Shown here piece after piece: positions 30,052 to 40,449 of a DNA stretch of 64,000 bases (positions are counted from its first letter, which is position 1; every line of letters begins with the position of its first letter). The position numbers and the translations under genes are program-made. The notes beneath the pieces were generated by a model that saw nothing but the letters and a program-made list of their open reading frames with translations, was not told where the DNA came from and did not search any database. The stretch is taken from the NCBI RefSeq assembly GCF_004341165.1, contig NZ_SLZR01000006.1:162362-226361 (forward strand), given 5' to 3'. The stretch comes from Reinekea marinisedimentorum. GTDB lineage: Bacteria > Pseudomonadota > Gammaproteobacteria > Pseudomonadales > Natronospirillaceae.

Positions 30052-30089
30052 GCGTCAGACAAGAAAATCACAGGAAGAGAGCGATTCGA

Positions 30090-31502
30090 ATGGCTAAAAC
30101 GCTTTATGACAAACTCTGGGATATGCACGTCGTATCTGAAAGAGAAGATGGGACTGCGTTAATTTATATTGACCGTCAGATTCTGCACGAAGTTACCTCG
30201 CCTCAGGCGTTTGAAGGCTTGCGTATCGCTGGCCGTAAGCCGTGGCGTCTGGATACCAATATTGCAACGCCGGACCACAACGTGCCGACCACAGCAAAAG
30301 AACGCGCCTCTGGCATCGAGGGTATTGCCGACGAGACTTCTCGCATTCAGGTAAAAACCCTGGATGACAACTGTAACGAGTTCGGTGTGCGTGAGTTCAA
30401 TATGGGCTCGGTTAACCAGGGCATTGTTCACGTTATGGGGCCGGAGCAGGGTGCGACCCTGCCGGGTATGACCATTGTTTGTGGCGATTCTCACACCTCT
30501 ACTCACGGTGCGATGGGCTCGCTGGCCTTTGGTATCGGAACCTCTGAGGTTGAGCATGTGCTGGCAACCCAGTGCGTGATTCAGCGTAAGATGAAAAACA
30601 TGCGTATTCGTGTTGAAGGCGAACTGCGTAAAGGTGTTACCGCTAAAGATATCGTGCTCTACATTATTGGTCAGATCGGCACCGCTGGCGGTACCGGTTA
30701 TGCCGTTGAGTTTGCTGGCTCCGCCATTCAGTCACTGAGCATGGAAGGTCGTCTGACCGTCTGTAATATGTCGATCGAAGCCGGTGCGCGCGTTGGCTTG
30801 GTCGCGGTTGATGACACCACTATTAACTATTTTAAAGGTCGCTCGTTTGCGCCTAAGGGTGAAATGTGGGATCAGGCTGCCAGCGCCTGGAAAGAACTGG
30901 TCAGTGACGAAGACGCCGTATTTGATGAAGATATTCTGCTGAATGCGCAGGATATTTACCCGCAGGTCAGCTGGGGCACATCGCCGGAAATGGTCACCGA
31001 CGTATATGGTCAGGCACCGGACCCGGCTTTGATTGAAGATGAAATTAAAAAGGCTGGTGTAGAGCGGGCGTTAGCCTATATGGGCTTGCAGCCAAACCAG
31101 AAAATCACCGATATCAAATTAGATAAGGTGTTTATCGGTTCCTGTACCAATGGTCGTATTGAAGACGTTCGCGCAGCAGCGGAAGTTGCCAAAGGTAAAA
31201 AGGTGGCTTCGACTGTGAATCAGGCTCTGGTCGTTCCCGGTAGTGGGCTGGTGAAAAAGCAGGCAGAAGAAGAAGGGTTAGATAAAATCCTGATCGAAGC
31301 CGGTTTTGAATGGCGTGAGCCTGGCTGTTCCATGTGTCTGGCGATGAATGCCGATAAGCTGGGGCAGGGTGAGCATTGCGCGTCCACCTCAAACCGCAAT
31401 TTTGAAGGTCGCCAGGGCTTCGGTGGTCGTACCCACCTGGTAAGCCCGGCGATGGCCGCAGCGGCTGCTATTGCCGGTCATTTTGTAGACGTCAGCGAAT
31501 AA
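30090..31502 (+). CDS. leuC: 3-isopropylmalate dehydratase large subunit
   Basis: 470 residues; aconitase family. Iron-sulfur ligands are visible in FIGSCTNGR and in GCSMCLAMN, and the active-site motif [13 protein letters not shown] is present. With LeuD it isomerises 2-isopropylmalate to 3-isopropylmalate in leucine synthesis. It starts the leuCDB-asd cluster. leuA is not in this window, as in other gammaproteobacteria that keep it separately. Confidence 0.97.
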   Translation: MAKTLYDKLWDMHVVSEREDGTALIYIDRQILHEVTSPQAFEGLRIAGRKPWRLDTNIATPDHNVPTTAKERASGIEGIADETSRIQVKTLDDNCNEFGVREFNMGSVNQGIVHVMGPEQGATLPGMTIVCGDSHTSTHGAMGSLAFGIGTSEVEHVLATQCVIQRKMKNMRIRVEGELRKGVTAKDIVLYIIGQIGTAGGTGYAVEFAGSAIQSLSMEGRLTVCNMSIEAGARVGLVAVDDTTINYFKGRSFAPKGEMWDQAASAWKELVSDEDAVFDEDILLNAQDIYPQVSWGTSPEMVTDVYGQAPDPALIEDEIKKAGVERALAYMGLQPNQKITDIKLDKVFIGSCTNGRIEDVRAAAEVAKGKKVASTVNQALVVPGSGLVKKQAEEEGLDKILIEAGFEWREPGCSMCLAMNADKLGQGEHCASTSNRNFEGRQGFGGRTHLVSPAMAAAAAIAGHFVDVSE

Positions 31503-31514
31503 GGAGGCTTATGA

Positions 31515-32162
31515 ATGAAAGCATTAACTACGGTTAAAGGTATTGTTGCACCTCTGGATCGCTCAAATGTCGATACCGATATGATCATCCCCAAGCAGTT
31601 TCTGAAGTCGATTAAGCGCAGTGGCTTTGGGCCTAACCTGTTTGATGAATTGCGTTACCTGGATGAAGGTCGTCCGGGTATGGATAATTCCACACGGCCG
31701 CTGAATACCGACTTTGTTCTGAATCAGCCGCGTTATGTCGGTGCATCTATCTTGATGAGTCGCGCTAACTTTGGCTGTGGCTCCTCGCGCGAGCATGCGC
31801 CATGGGCACTGGAGGATTACGGATTCCGCGTCATTCTGGCCAGCAGTTTTGCCGATATTTTCTATAACAACTGCTTCAAGAATGGGATTTTGCCCATTGT
31901 TGTGAATGAACAGGTTCTTGATGGCTGGTTCAAAAACGTTGCTGGCAATGAAGGTTATGAGCTGACTGTTGATCTGCAGGCACAAACTATTACCGATGCT
32001 GAAGGGAACGAAGTTGCGTTCGAGGTCGACCCGTTCCGCAAACATTGCCTGTTGAATGGTTTGGATGATATTGGCTTAACCCTGCAGGAAGCCGATAAGA
32101 TTAAAGAGTACGAATTAAAACGAGCTGAGATACACCCTTGGGTGTTCGGCCAGATTAAATAA
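31515..32162 (+). CDS. leuD: 3-isopropylmalate dehydratase small subunit
   Basis: 215 residues with the swivel-domain motif [13 protein letters not shown] and the N-terminal [19 protein letters not shown]. Twelve bases after leuC, with a near-perfect AAGGAGG at 31501-31507. Four bases before the true ATG there is another ATG (31511) in a different frame that opens an eight-codon reading frame overlapping the leuD start. Confidence 0.97.
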   Translation: MKALTTVKGIVAPLDRSNVDTDMIIPKQFLKSIKRSGFGPNLFDELRYLDEGRPGMDNSTRPLNTDFVLNQPRYVGASILMSRANFGCGSSREHAPWALEDYGFRVILASSFADIFYNNCFKNGILPIVVNEQVLDGWFKNVAGNEGYELTVDLQAQTITDAEGNEVAFEVDPFRKHCLLNGLDDIGLTLQEADKIKEYELKRAEIHPWVFGQIK

Positions 32163-32173
32163 GAGGTTTCACA

Positions 32174-33250
32174 GTGTCCCGTAAAGTATTGGTGTTGCCG
32201 GGTGACGGCATTGGTCCTGAAATTGTTGCGCAGGCTGAGCGCGTACTGAATGTTGTAAACGAAAAATTCGGCCTGGGTGTTGAAGTCGAGCAGGGCCTGG
32301 TAGGCGGTGCGGCGATTGATGTGCATGGCAAGCCGCTGCCGGAAGTTACGCTGGAGCAGGCAAAGGCGTGTGATGCTGTTCTGTTGGGCGCCGTAGGTGG
32401 CCCAAAGTGGGACGGCGTCGATATGGCCATTCGCCCGGAAAAGGGATTGTTGGGGTTGCGTTCTAACCTGAACCTGTTCGGTAACCTGCGCCCGGCCATT
32501 CTGTACCCGCAGCTGGCGGATGCAAGCTCGTTGAAGCCAGAGCTGGTTGCTGGTCTCGATTTGCTGATTGTGCGTGAATTGACCGGAGGCATCTACTTTG
32601 GTCAGCCGCGCGGTATTCGAACGCTGGAGAACGGTGAGCGCGAAGGCTACAACACCTATGTTTACTCAGAGTCTGAAGTGCGCCGTATCGGTCGTCAGGC
32701 ATTTGAAGCTGCGCAGAAGCGCGGTGGTAAGCTGTGTTCTGTCGATAAGGCGAACGTGCTGGAAGCAACGGTGCTGTGGCGTGAAGTGATGAACGAACTG
32801 GCGAAAGACTACCCGGATGTAGAGCTGAGCCATATGTATGTTGATAACGCCGCTATGCAGCTGGTGCGTGCGCCTAAACAGTTCGATGTTATGGTGACCG
32901 GCAATATGTTTGGCGATATTTTGTCCGATTGCGCGGCAATGCTGACCGGTTCTATTGGTATGCTGCCTTCTGCATCATTGGATGAAAACGGCAAGGGCAT
33001 GTATGAGCCTATCCACGGCAGTGCGCCGGATATCGCTGGCAAAGGTATTGCCAACCCGCTGGCAACCATTCTGTCTGTGGCAATGATGCTGCGCTATTCA
33101 CTGAATGCTGCCGAGGCTGCACAGGCCATTGAAGATGCCGTGGGTGTCGTTCTTGATCAGGGGTATCGCACCGCAGATATTAATTCTGAAGGTATGAATC
33201 TGGTGAGTACCGAACAGATGGGCGACGCTGTTCTGGCTGCACTGTCTTAA
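32174..33250 (+). CDS. leuB: 3-isopropylmalate dehydrogenase
   Basis: 358 residues from a GTG. The conserved start ([13 protein letters not shown]), [10 protein letters not shown] and [14 protein letters not shown] place it in the isopropylmalate/isocitrate dehydrogenase family. It oxidatively decarboxylates 3-isopropylmalate with NAD. It lies 11 bases after leuD. Confidence 0.97.
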   Translation: MSRKVLVLPGDGIGPEIVAQAERVLNVVNEKFGLGVEVEQGLVGGAAIDVHGKPLPEVTLEQAKACDAVLLGAVGGPKWDGVDMAIRPEKGLLGLRSNLNLFGNLRPAILYPQLADASSLKPELVAGLDLLIVRELTGGIYFGQPRGIRTLENGEREGYNTYVYSESEVRRIGRQAFEAAQKRGGKLCSVDKANVLEATVLWREVMNELAKDYPDVELSHMYVDNAAMQLVRAPKQFDVMVTGNMFGDILSDCAAMLTGSIGMLPSASLDENGKGMYEPIHGSAPDIAGKGIANPLATILSVAMMLRYSLNAAEAAQAIEDAVGVVLDQGYRTADINSEGMNLVSTEQMGDAVLAALS

Positions 33251-33269
33251 TTTTCGGGGGAAGAATTAA

Positions 33270-34388
33270 ATGAGTATGAAAGTTGGTATTGTCGGCTGGC
33301 GGGGCATGGTTGGTTCTGTGCTAATGCAGCGTCTGCGTGAAGAAGGTGATTTTAATAATATTGATCCGGTGTTTTTTACTACCAGTCAGCATGGCCTGCC
33401 TGCACCGGATGTTGGCCAGGGTGCCTCAGTATTGCAGGATGCCGGTAATCTGGAAGCACTGGCCGCCTGTGATGTCATCCTGACCTGTCAGGGCGGTGAC
33501 TATACCGCTGAGGTTTATCAGCCATTGCGTGACACTGGCTGGAACGGCTACTGGATTGATGCGGCTTCCTCGCTGCGCATGGCGGATGATTCCGTCATTG
33601 TGTTGGATCCGGTCAACCGCAAAAATATTGATGATGCAATTGATGCCGGTGTGAAAACCTTTGTCGGCGGTAACTGTACCGTCAGTCTGATGTTGCTGGG
33701 CCTGCATGGCCTGTTTAAGGAAGGCCTGGTTGAGTGGGCTTCGCCAATGACCTACCAGGCAGCTTCCGGTGCCGGTGCCCGCAACATGCGTGAACTGATC
33801 TCCCAGATGGGTGCGGTTCATTCTGCGGCCAAGGTATTGCTGGATGACCCAGCCAGTGCGATTCTGGAACTGGATAGAACAGTGGCGGATTACATTCGAT
33901 CAGAAGATTACCCTTGTGATCAGTTTGGTGTGCCGTTGGCTGGCAGCCTGATACCGTGGATTGATAAGCCCATGGCATCCGGTCAGAGCAAGGAAGAATG
34001 GAAGGCGCAGGTAGAGGCTAACAAGATTCTGGGTGTCGACGGTCAGCCTATTCCTATCGATGGCCTGTGTGTTCGTGTTGGCGCTATGCGTTCGCACTCT
34101 CAGGCCATTACCCTGAAGCTGAAAAAAGACGTATCGGTTGACACTATCGGTCAAATGATTGCGAGCGCTAACGATTGGGTTCAGTTTGTTCCGAATGACC
34201 GACAGTTCTCAATGGAAAAGCTGACGCCGGCCGCTGTCACCGGAACCATGAATATCCCGGTAGGACGTATCCGAAAGCTGACCATGGGCTCTGAATTTAT
34301 CAGTGCCTTTACGGTGGGTGACCAGCTGTTGTGGGGAGCCGCCGAGCCGCTTCGCAGAATGCTGGCTATTCTGAAAGGTGATTTGTAA
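33270..34388 (+). CDS. asd: Aspartate-semialdehyde dehydrogenase
   Basis: 372 residues. Nucleotide-binding start [20 protein letters not shown] and catalytic cysteine 136 in [15 protein letters not shown] match the enterobacterial-type Asd. It reduces aspartyl phosphate to the semialdehyde, feeding lysine/diaminopimelate, threonine and methionine synthesis. A second ATG two codons in (33276) could be the start. It sits 19 bases after leuB and is followed by an intrinsic terminator. Confidence 0.96.
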   Translation: MSMKVGIVGWRGMVGSVLMQRLREEGDFNNIDPVFFTTSQHGLPAPDVGQGASVLQDAGNLEALAACDVILTCQGGDYTAEVYQPLRDTGWNGYWIDAASSLRMADDSVIVLDPVNRKNIDDAIDAGVKTFVGGNCTVSLMLLGLHGLFKEGLVEWASPMTYQAASGAGARNMRELISQMGAVHSAAKVLLDDPASAILELDRTVADYIRSEDYPCDQFGVPLAGSLIPWIDKPMASGQSKEEWKAQVEANKILGVDGQPIPIDGLCVRVGAMRSHSQAITLKLKKDVSVDTIGQMIASANDWVQFVPNDRQFSMEKLTPAAVTGTMNIPVGRIRKLTMGSEFISAFTVGDQLLWGAAEPLRRMLAILKGDL

Positions 34389-34414
34389 TTAAATAAGAAT
34401 TTAATTTCATAAAT

Positions 34415-34454
34415 AAAACGCCCTGTTAGTTTGACGCTAACGGGGCGTTTTTCT
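34415..34454 (+). terminator. Intrinsic terminator after asd
   Basis: Strong inverted repeat AAAACGCCCTGTTAG / CTAACGGGGCGTTTT with a seven-base loop and a following T-run, ending the leuCDB-asd transcript. The A-run on the left arm may let it work for both strands. Confidence 0.88.
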
Positions 34455-34752
34455 TTACATTTCATTAACTTGTCAATCATGCTTGTTTTTTTTGCAAAAG
34501 CTCTCTTCACTAAGAAGAGTAGAAGTAGTTCTTATAATGGCACTGTAAATGTGGGGTTGAGTTGCTAAAAGTCCTTTAATAAATAATACTTAGCCGCAGT
34601 TTTGAATGTTCTTTCTACATTCTGCGCGCGAACTAGACCGGTGGCATATTGAAATGTGAAGCAGCTCTCATTTCGTCATGTTTTTGGCTATTTAAAGAAA
34701 GATTCCTCTTCAATAAGCTGTAGAGTCAGAGTTGGGGAAAGGGAAAAGGATT
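34455..34752 (+). promoter_or_regulatory. fimV: Long upstream region of fimV with a -10 element
   Basis: About 300 bases without a gene. A consensus TATAAT lies at 34533-34538, about 210 bases before fimV, with no good -35, so the transcript would have an unusually long leader. GGGAAAAGGA just before the ATG at 34753 is the ribosome site. No recognised riboswitch or small RNA was seen. Confidence 0.4.
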
Positions 34753-37700
34753 ATGGTAAAAAAACAAACGTTAGTAACACTGGTGGCTTTTATGTCACTT
34801 ATCAGCTCAGCCTTTGGCTTGGGTTTAGGTGAGATAAAGGTCAATTCTAATCTGAATGACCCGTTAGCAGCTGAGATTCAGCTGATTCAACTCCAAGGCC
34901 TGAGCTCAACTGAAATTCTGCCAACTCTGGCATCCAATGATGACTTTAAAAGGGCAGGTATTGAGCGAACCTTCTTTCTCGCAAATATCCAGTTTTTGGT
35001 TCAGGAAGATAAAAGCGGAAATTTAACAATTGCGCTTTCGACTAAGCAGGCCGTTCGTGAGCCCTTCCTGAATTTCCTGGTAGAGGTGAACTGGCCTGGT
35101 GGTCGTTTACTTAAAGAATATACCATCCTGTTAGACCCTCCTGTATTTGATACTGGCCTGGCCGTCGATGCGCTGGTTGTTGAGCCCACTCAATCAATCG
35201 CTGCTGAAACTGACCTGGTAACAACGACTGTTGTTGACCAAAAGCCTGTTCAGGAATCAACAGTTGTTTCCCAGCCTGTCACTCGCCGTGATGATACTTT
35301 GCCTGCGGGTCAGTATCGTGTTCAGCGTAATGACACGCTTTGGGAGATCGCTCTGAAGGTTCCTGATGGCAGTGGCTATTCTCCACAACAGGTGATGCTG
35401 GCTATTCAGGATTTAAACCCTGAAGCATTTTTAAATAACAACATTAACCGCGTTAAAGCGGGTAGTGTTCTGAACCTTCCGAACGAAAGCCAAATTGCAG
35501 TGCGTAGCCTGCAGGAAGCGGTCGGTGAAGTTCAGGCGCAAAACAGCGGCTCCGCTCCGAAGTTAAGAAATCAGCAGGGCGAAGTTCAGCTTTCAGCGAC
35601 AGAATCGACCGCCTCTGCGCTGCCGGGTGGCGATGCAGAAAAAGATCCGAACGGTTATCTGGAGCTTTCTGCGGATAGCGAATCTGAAACCACGTCTGCT
35701 TCCGGTGATGTTTCTGCGGATGTCGATCGCTTGCAGAATCAACTGGCTGCAGCGGAAGAGTTGAATGATCAGTACGTTCGGGAACGTGAAGAGCTTCAAA
35801 CCCGGGTGAGCGAGTTGCAAGAGCAGATTGCTATTATGGAGCGTCTGATTGACGTTCAGAATAGTGACCTTGCCGAAGTGCAGCAGGCGTTCAGTCAAGA
35901 TGAGCAGGCAGAGAGTGTTGAGCCAGCTCAAGCAGAGATGGCCGTTGACGCTGCTGAGCAAGCTGCAACTGAAGAAGTGGCTGCTGCGGATGTAAATGAG
36001 CAAATGGCGGGAACAGAAGAAGCCGTTGCTGATGTTGCAGGTGAGATGACTGAAACCGATGCGACTGCGACCGGTGCCGAAGCCGCTATGGCGGAAATGT
36101 CGGAAACTGCTGAAGAAGCGTCCGTTGAGCCTGTAGTAGAACAGCCTGTTCCACAGCCTCAACCAGCGCCTGTTGCTGATAAGCCAGCGGGTGTGATGGG
36201 TTATGTTCAGAAGTTCTCTGATTGGGTAACCGCTAGCGTAACCAATATGGCCATTCTGGGTGGTGGCTTCCTGCTTCTGATCTTATTGGCTCTTTATGCC
36301 CGTGGTAAGAAGTCCGCTAAAGAGGAAGAAGTAGCCAGCACCGCAGAAGAGTTGGTCTCAGATGACTTCAGCCTTGAAACTGAAGAAGACTTTGAGCAAG
36401 ACCTGTTAGCTGAAGCTGATGAAGATTTTGAAGAGGAAATCTCTGAAGAGCCTGAAACGCTGGATGCCGTAGTTGAAGCTGAAATGTATATGGCTTACCA
36501 GAAGTATGACCAGGCAGAAGAAAAGCTGAAAGAAGCCTTTGCGGAATATCCGGATCGTGCAGATATCGGCCTGAAACTTTTGGAAGTCTATGCTGAAACC
36601 GGCGATGCAAATGCATTCAACGATTTAGAATCACGTCTTTCACTTTCAGTTGACGAACAGCAGGAAGTTGCCGGTCTGCGTAAAAAGCTGCCAGCAGGTT
36701 CGTTAGATGAGCTGGGCAGTGGTCTTGACTCTGACATGATGGCGGGAGATCTAAATCTGGATCTGGATGCCGACGGTCTGGACGAAGAGGTTTCTCTTGA
36801 TACCACTATTCCTGATGAGCTTGATTTCAGCTCTGAGTTGGAAGAAGACGAGGGTGCTGAAGAAAACAGCGATTTGGATTTCACGTTAGATCTCGATTCC
36901 TTCGGTACGCTCGATGACGAAGCCGACACTGAAAACCTGGTTGATTTGGGCGCCGAGTCTGAGAAAAAGCCGGAAGTTGAAGAGCTCTCTACAGACCTTG
37001 ACTTCGATCTGGACCTTGATGACCTGGACGACAGCGCTTTAACGTTTGATGAGCCAGAGGCAAACACAGAAGAAGAGATTTCTCTTGATGACGAGTTGGA
37101 CCTTTCTGAAATTGCCTCTTTTGATGAGCCATCACCGGAATTGAATTCAGCCTCTGAAGAGCCGGAAGCAGGTGAAGCTTCAATTGATCTGGACCTTGAA
37201 GAAGATGCTTCTGGTCTGGCCTTCTCTCTCGATGAGGAGCCTGCTGAACTTTCAGAAGACCTGGGCTTCTCATTGGATCTGGATGAGGAGACTGATGAAT
37301 TAACAGCGGCGGATGAGTTGGTTGAAATTGAACCTGAACTGCCGGTCGTTTCTGACGTTGAAGGTTCATTGATCGATAATGAAATAACGCTGGATATTGA
37401 AGAGCCTGAGCTCGAAGATGTTGCGGATTCAGAACTAGCAGAAAGCGGCACAAGCCTTGTTGAAGAAGGTCTGTCGCTGGCCAAAGAAGAACGTTCGTCT
37501 TCACTGGAAGAAGATGACACAGACTTTGCTTCTCTGGACTTCAGTGACGAGGCGTTAGATCTGGATCTTGATTTGTCTGACGAGATGACAGCAGATCCGC
37601 TGGCGCTCTCTGACGAAGAGGTCGATTTGGGCCTTGATTCAGAGGTGTCAGAATTTGATGCAGAAGCTGACGAAGACCCACTGCAGCAGTTGGCCGACTC

Positions 37701-37902
37701 GCTGGATAGCGGTGCAGAGTTGGATGATGACGACTTTGACTTCTTGTCCGGCTCTGATGAAGCCAGTACTAAGCTGGACTTGGCTCGTGCTTATATCGAA
37801 ATGGATGATAAGGAAGGTGCCCGGGATATTCTCGAAGAGGTTCTGGATGAAGGAACCGATGAGCAGAAAGCTCAGGCGAATGCATTGATCGAGCAGTTGT
37901 AG
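34753..37902 (+). CDS. fimV: Motility/pole-organising protein FimV
   Basis: 1049 residues from the ATG at 34753, preceded by AAAAGGA; a TTG at 34732 is in frame but less likely. A signal peptide leads into the FimV N-terminal domain (GLGEIKVNSNLNDPLAAEIQ), a LysM peptidoglycan-binding domain (about 186-240), a coiled coil (about 325-385), a membrane segment (about 498-517), a TPR-like stretch, a long acidic Asp/Glu/Leu/Ser-rich cytoplasmic region and the C-terminal FimV helix (TKLDLARAYIEMDDKEGARD). FimV organises the cell pole and supports type IV pilus and cyclic AMP signalling. The fimV-truA-trpF-accD-folC order is conserved in pseudomonads. Confidence 0.93.
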   Translation: MVKKQTLVTLVAFMSLISSAFGLGLGEIKVNSNLNDPLAAEIQLIQLQGLSSTEILPTLASNDDFKRAGIERTFFLANIQFLVQEDKSGNLTIALSTKQAVREPFLNFLVEVNWPGGRLLKEYTILLDPPVFDTGLAVDALVVEPTQSIAAETDLVTTTVVDQKPVQESTVVSQPVTRRDDTLPAGQYRVQRNDTLWEIALKVPDGSGYSPQQVMLAIQDLNPEAFLNNNINRVKAGSVLNLPNESQIAVRSLQEAVGEVQAQNSGSAPKLRNQQGEVQLSATESTASALPGGDAEKDPNGYLELSADSESETTSASGDVSADVDRLQNQLAAAEELNDQYVREREELQTRVSELQEQIAIMERLIDVQNSDLAEVQQAFSQDEQAESVEPAQAEMAVDAAEQAATEEVAAADVNEQMAGTEEAVADVAGEMTETDATATGAEAAMAEMSETAEEASVEPVVEQPVPQPQPAPVADKPAGVMGYVQKFSDWVTASVTNMAILGGGFLLLILLALYARGKKSAKEEEVASTAEELVSDDFSLETEEDFEQDLLAEADEDFEEEISEEPETLDAVVEAEMYMAYQKYDQAEEKLKEAFAEYPDRADIGLKLLEVYAETGDANAFNDLESRLSLSVDEQQEVAGLRKKLPAGSLDELGSGLDSDMMAGDLNLDLDADGLDEEVSLDTTIPDELDFSSELEEDEGAEENSDLDFTLDLDSFGTLDDEADTENLVDLGAESEKKPEVEELSTDLDFDLDLDDLDDSALTFDEPEANTEEEISLDDELDLSEIASFDEPSPELNSASEEPEAGEASIDLDLEEDASGLAFSLDEEPAELSEDLGFSLDLDEETDELTAADELVEIEPELPVVSDVEGSLIDNEITLDIEEPELEDVADSELAESGTSLVEEGLSLAKEERSSSLEEDDTDFASLDFSDEALDLDLDLSDEMTADPLALSDEEVDLGLDSEVSEFDAEADEDPLQQLADSLDSGAELDDDDFDFLSGSDEASTKLDLARAYIEMDDKEGARDILEEVLDEGTDEQKAQANALIEQL

Positions 37903-37931
37903 TAATCCACTGCAGCTTCAGTAAAATTTCC

Positions 37932-37956
37932 AAAGCCGCCTGAGGGCGGCTTTTTC
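37932..37956 (+). terminator. Intrinsic terminator after fimV
   Basis: AAAGCCGCC / GGCGGCTTT stem with a TGAG loop and a T5 run, 29 bases after the fimV stop. It separates fimV from truA. Confidence 0.85.
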
Positions 37957-37977
37957 GTTGCAGATACAGATATTTAT

Positions 37978-38838
37978 ATGAGTGAAGTTTTTGAGTTTGA
38001 GCGTGATACCGACAGATACCGTCTGGCAATGGGGGTTGAATATCGGGGAACCGCTTACCGAGGTTGGCAAATACAGCGCTCTGGCGTTCCAACCATTCAG
38101 GCAGAATTAGAGGCGGCGGTGTCTGTCGTTGCTAACGAACCCGTCGCATCGATAGTTGCTGGCAGAACGGATGCCGGTGTTCACGCGACCAACCAGGTCG
38201 TGCATTTCGACACTCAAAGCGACCGCAGTGAATATGGCTGGAAGATGGGTATTAATGGTCGTTTACCGGACGATATCAGTATCCGCTGGGTTAAGTTGGT
38301 CGATACCGGGTTCCATGCCAGATTTTCGGCGAAAGAGCGGGCTTATCGATTTGTTATTCACAACAATTGGGTAAAGTCGGCATTACTTCATAGTCTAACG
38401 ACTTGGGAGCGCTATGAGCTGGATGTCGATTTAATGCAGCAGGCTGCAGATTTGCTACTCGGTAAGCATGACTTCAGTTCGTTCCGTGCAGCTGAATGCC
38501 AGGCGCATTCGCCAGTGCGTACCTTGAAGGAACTTCAGGTCAGGCGATTCGGCGAGTTTGTTGTGCTTCAGGCACGGGCAGATGGGTTCTTGCATCATAT
38601 GGTCAGAAACCTGGTTGGGGTATTACTGCCCATCGGCCGGGGTCGTAAGCCGGTTGAATGGGCCAGAGAAGTTCTTCAGTATCAGGACAGAACCAAGGGT
38701 GGTGTGACGGCTCAGGGTGACGGCCTTTACTTTATCAGGGCTCAGTATGAACGGGATGATCTGCCGGTTATGGATGCTGGCCCAGGGTTTATTCAGCCTT
38801 TAATTGATAATCTTCCAAATAATTTCAGTCGGGTGTAG
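37978..38838 (+). CDS. truA: tRNA pseudouridine(38-40) synthase TruA
   Basis: 286 residues. The catalytic aspartate is D65 in AGRTDAGVHATNQVVHF, and YRGWQIQ and FLHHMVRNLVG are family motifs. It modifies uridines in the anticodon stem-loop of several tRNAs. It has a slightly extended N-terminus. It overlaps nothing and is followed four bases later by trpF. Confidence 0.96.
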   Translation: MSEVFEFERDTDRYRLAMGVEYRGTAYRGWQIQRSGVPTIQAELEAAVSVVANEPVASIVAGRTDAGVHATNQVVHFDTQSDRSEYGWKMGINGRLPDDISIRWVKLVDTGFHARFSAKERAYRFVIHNNWVKSALLHSLTTWERYELDVDLMQQAADLLLGKHDFSSFRAAECQAHSPVRTLKELQVRRFGEFVVLQARADGFLHHMVRNLVGVLLPIGRGRKPVEWAREVLQYQDRTKGGVTAQGDGLYFIRAQYERDDLPVMDAGPGFIQPLIDNLPNNFSRV

Positions 38839-38842
38839 GGCG

Positions 38843-39496
38843 ATGTCTCAATACAGAACCAGAATTAAGATGTGCGGAATGACACGAGCTGAAGATATTG
38901 CAGCAGCTTGTGAAGCCGGGGCAGATTCCGTGGGTATGATTTTTTATCCGCCAAGTGGACGTTTCATTTCAATCGAAAAAGCCGCTGTCGTTAGTAAAGC
39001 CGCTACGCTGCAAGTCAATAAGGTTGCACTGTTTGTAAACCCTGATGCCGGCTATGTGCGTGAAGTGGTGGATGCCATTCAGGCAGATATCATCCAGTTT
39101 CATGGTGATGAGACTCCGGATTTCTGCCAGCAGTTCGGTAAGCGCTACATCAAGGCGTTCAGGGTTAAATCGGCTGACGATATACAGCGTCAGGTTGAGC
39201 CTCATATCGGCGCAGATGCCATCATGCTCGATGCCTATGTGAAGGGAGTACCCGGTGGTACCGGTCAGAGTTTTGACTGGGGGATGGTACCAGCAAACGT
39301 GCGTCACAGGCTTTTTTTGGCCGGTGGTTTAAATTGCTCGAATGTTGAGCAGGCAATTCGTCAGGTACGGCCCTATACTGTCGATGTTGCCGGTGGTATT
39401 GAATCTGCACCCGGAATTAAAGATGTCGATAAAATTAAGGCTTTTGCGCAGGCAGTGCGAAAAGCCGATAGCTCTTTCGTTGAAAATTCCTCATAA
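38843..39496 (+). CDS. trpF: Phosphoribosylanthranilate isomerase
   Basis: 217 residues from the ATG at 38843. TIM-barrel motifs are in place: KMCGMTRAEDI (catalytic cysteine), IIQFHGDETPDFC, and the phosphate loop DVAGGIESAPGIKD. It catalyses the third step of tryptophan synthesis from chorismate. As in Pseudomonas it is detached from the other trp genes and sits between truA and accD. Confidence 0.96.
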   Translation: MSQYRTRIKMCGMTRAEDIAAACEAGADSVGMIFYPPSGRFISIEKAAVVSKAATLQVNKVALFVNPDAGYVREVVDAIQADIIQFHGDETPDFCQQFGKRYIKAFRVKSADDIQRQVEPHIGADAIMLDAYVKGVPGGTGQSFDWGMVPANVRHRLFLAGGLNCSNVEQAIRQVRPYTVDVAGGIESAPGIKDVDKIKAFAQAVRKADSSFVENSS

Positions 39497-39585
39497 GTGT
39501 CTCCGTTGATCATTTATAAAATTTCAACAAAGAATGAGTGATAATAAGCATCATTACTTGCTATTAATGAATAAATGGGGGCTCT

Positions 39586-40449
39586 ATGAGCAGTTGGTTG
39601 GAGAAAATTGTACCTAAGATTATTCGTTCAGATTCTGAGCGTCAGTCTAATGTGCCTGAAGGTCTGTGGAAAAAGTGCCCGAAGTGCTCATCCGTACTTT
39701 ATCGCCCAGAGCTGGAAAAAAATTCAGATGTTTGCCCGAAGTGCGATCATCACATGCGTATTGGTGCCCGTCGCCGGTTAGATATGTTTCTGGATAAAGA
39801 AGGGCGCGAGGAAATCGCAGCTAATGTTCAGCCAGAAGATAAACTGAAGTTTAAAGACAGTAAGCGTTACCGCGATCGCCTGCATGCAGCACAGAAGCAA
39901 ACCGGCGAAAAAGACGCGCTGGTTGCTATGGAAGGTCAGCTGGAGGGCTTGCCGGTCGTTGTGGCGGCGTTTGATTTTAACTTTATGGGCGGTTCTATGG
40001 GCTCGGTGGTTGGTGAAAAGTTCGTCCGTGCTGCTAACCGTGCTCTGGAAAAAAACATTCCGTTCATCTGCTTTGCAACTTCAGGCGGAGCGCGAATGCA
40101 GGAGGCGCTGTTTTCGCTGATGCAGATGGCAAAAACCAGTGCCGTACTCGAAAAGCTGAAGCAGCAGGGAACACCTTATGTTTCCGTTATGCTGGATCCG
40201 TGCTTTGGTGGCGTATCGGCGTCTTTAGCCTTGCTGGGCGATATCAACGTAGCAGAGCCGAATGCGTTGATTGGCTTTGCCGGTCCGCGTGTTATTGAGC
40301 AGACGGTGCGCGAAAAGTTACCTGAAGGTTTCCAGCGCAGTGAATTCCTGCTGGAAAAGGGTGCGATCGATATGATTATCGAACGCAAAGATCTGCGCAG
40401 TACCTTGGCCCGAGTTTTAAGAAAGTTTGTTAATGCACCTGTCAGTTAA
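39586..40449 (+). CDS. accD: Acetyl-CoA carboxylase carboxyltransferase subunit beta
   Basis: 287 residues with the N-terminal four-cysteine zinc ribbon (CPKCSSVLY ... CPKCDHH) and the carboxyltransferase core ([34 protein letters not shown]). With AccA it transfers the carboxyl group from biotin to acetyl-CoA, starting fatty acid synthesis. Its end overlaps the folC start by 17 bases. Confidence 0.97.
   Translation: MSSWLEKIVPKIIRSDSERQSNVPEGLWKKCPKCSSVLYRPELEKNSDVCPKCDHHMRIGARRRLDMFLDKEGREEIAANVQPEDKLKFKDSKRYRDRLHAAQKQTGEKDALVAMEGQLEGLPVVVAAFDFNFMGGSMGSVVGEKFVRAANRALEKNIPFICFATSGGARMQEALFSLMQMAKTSAVLEKLKQQGTPYVSVMLDPCFGGVSASLALLGDINVAEPNALIGFAGPRVIEQTVREKLPEGFQRSEFLLEKGAIDMIIERKDLRSTLARVLRKFVNAPVS

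Noticed and set aside
34732..34752. Upstream TTG as fimV start
   Set aside because: It would consume the ribosome site and add a polar stretch ahead of the signal peptide.
36588..37520. 310-codon Ser-rich open frame antisense to fimV
   Set aside because: It is the mirror of the Asp/Glu/Leu-rich repeats of FimV; low complexity and no ribosome site.
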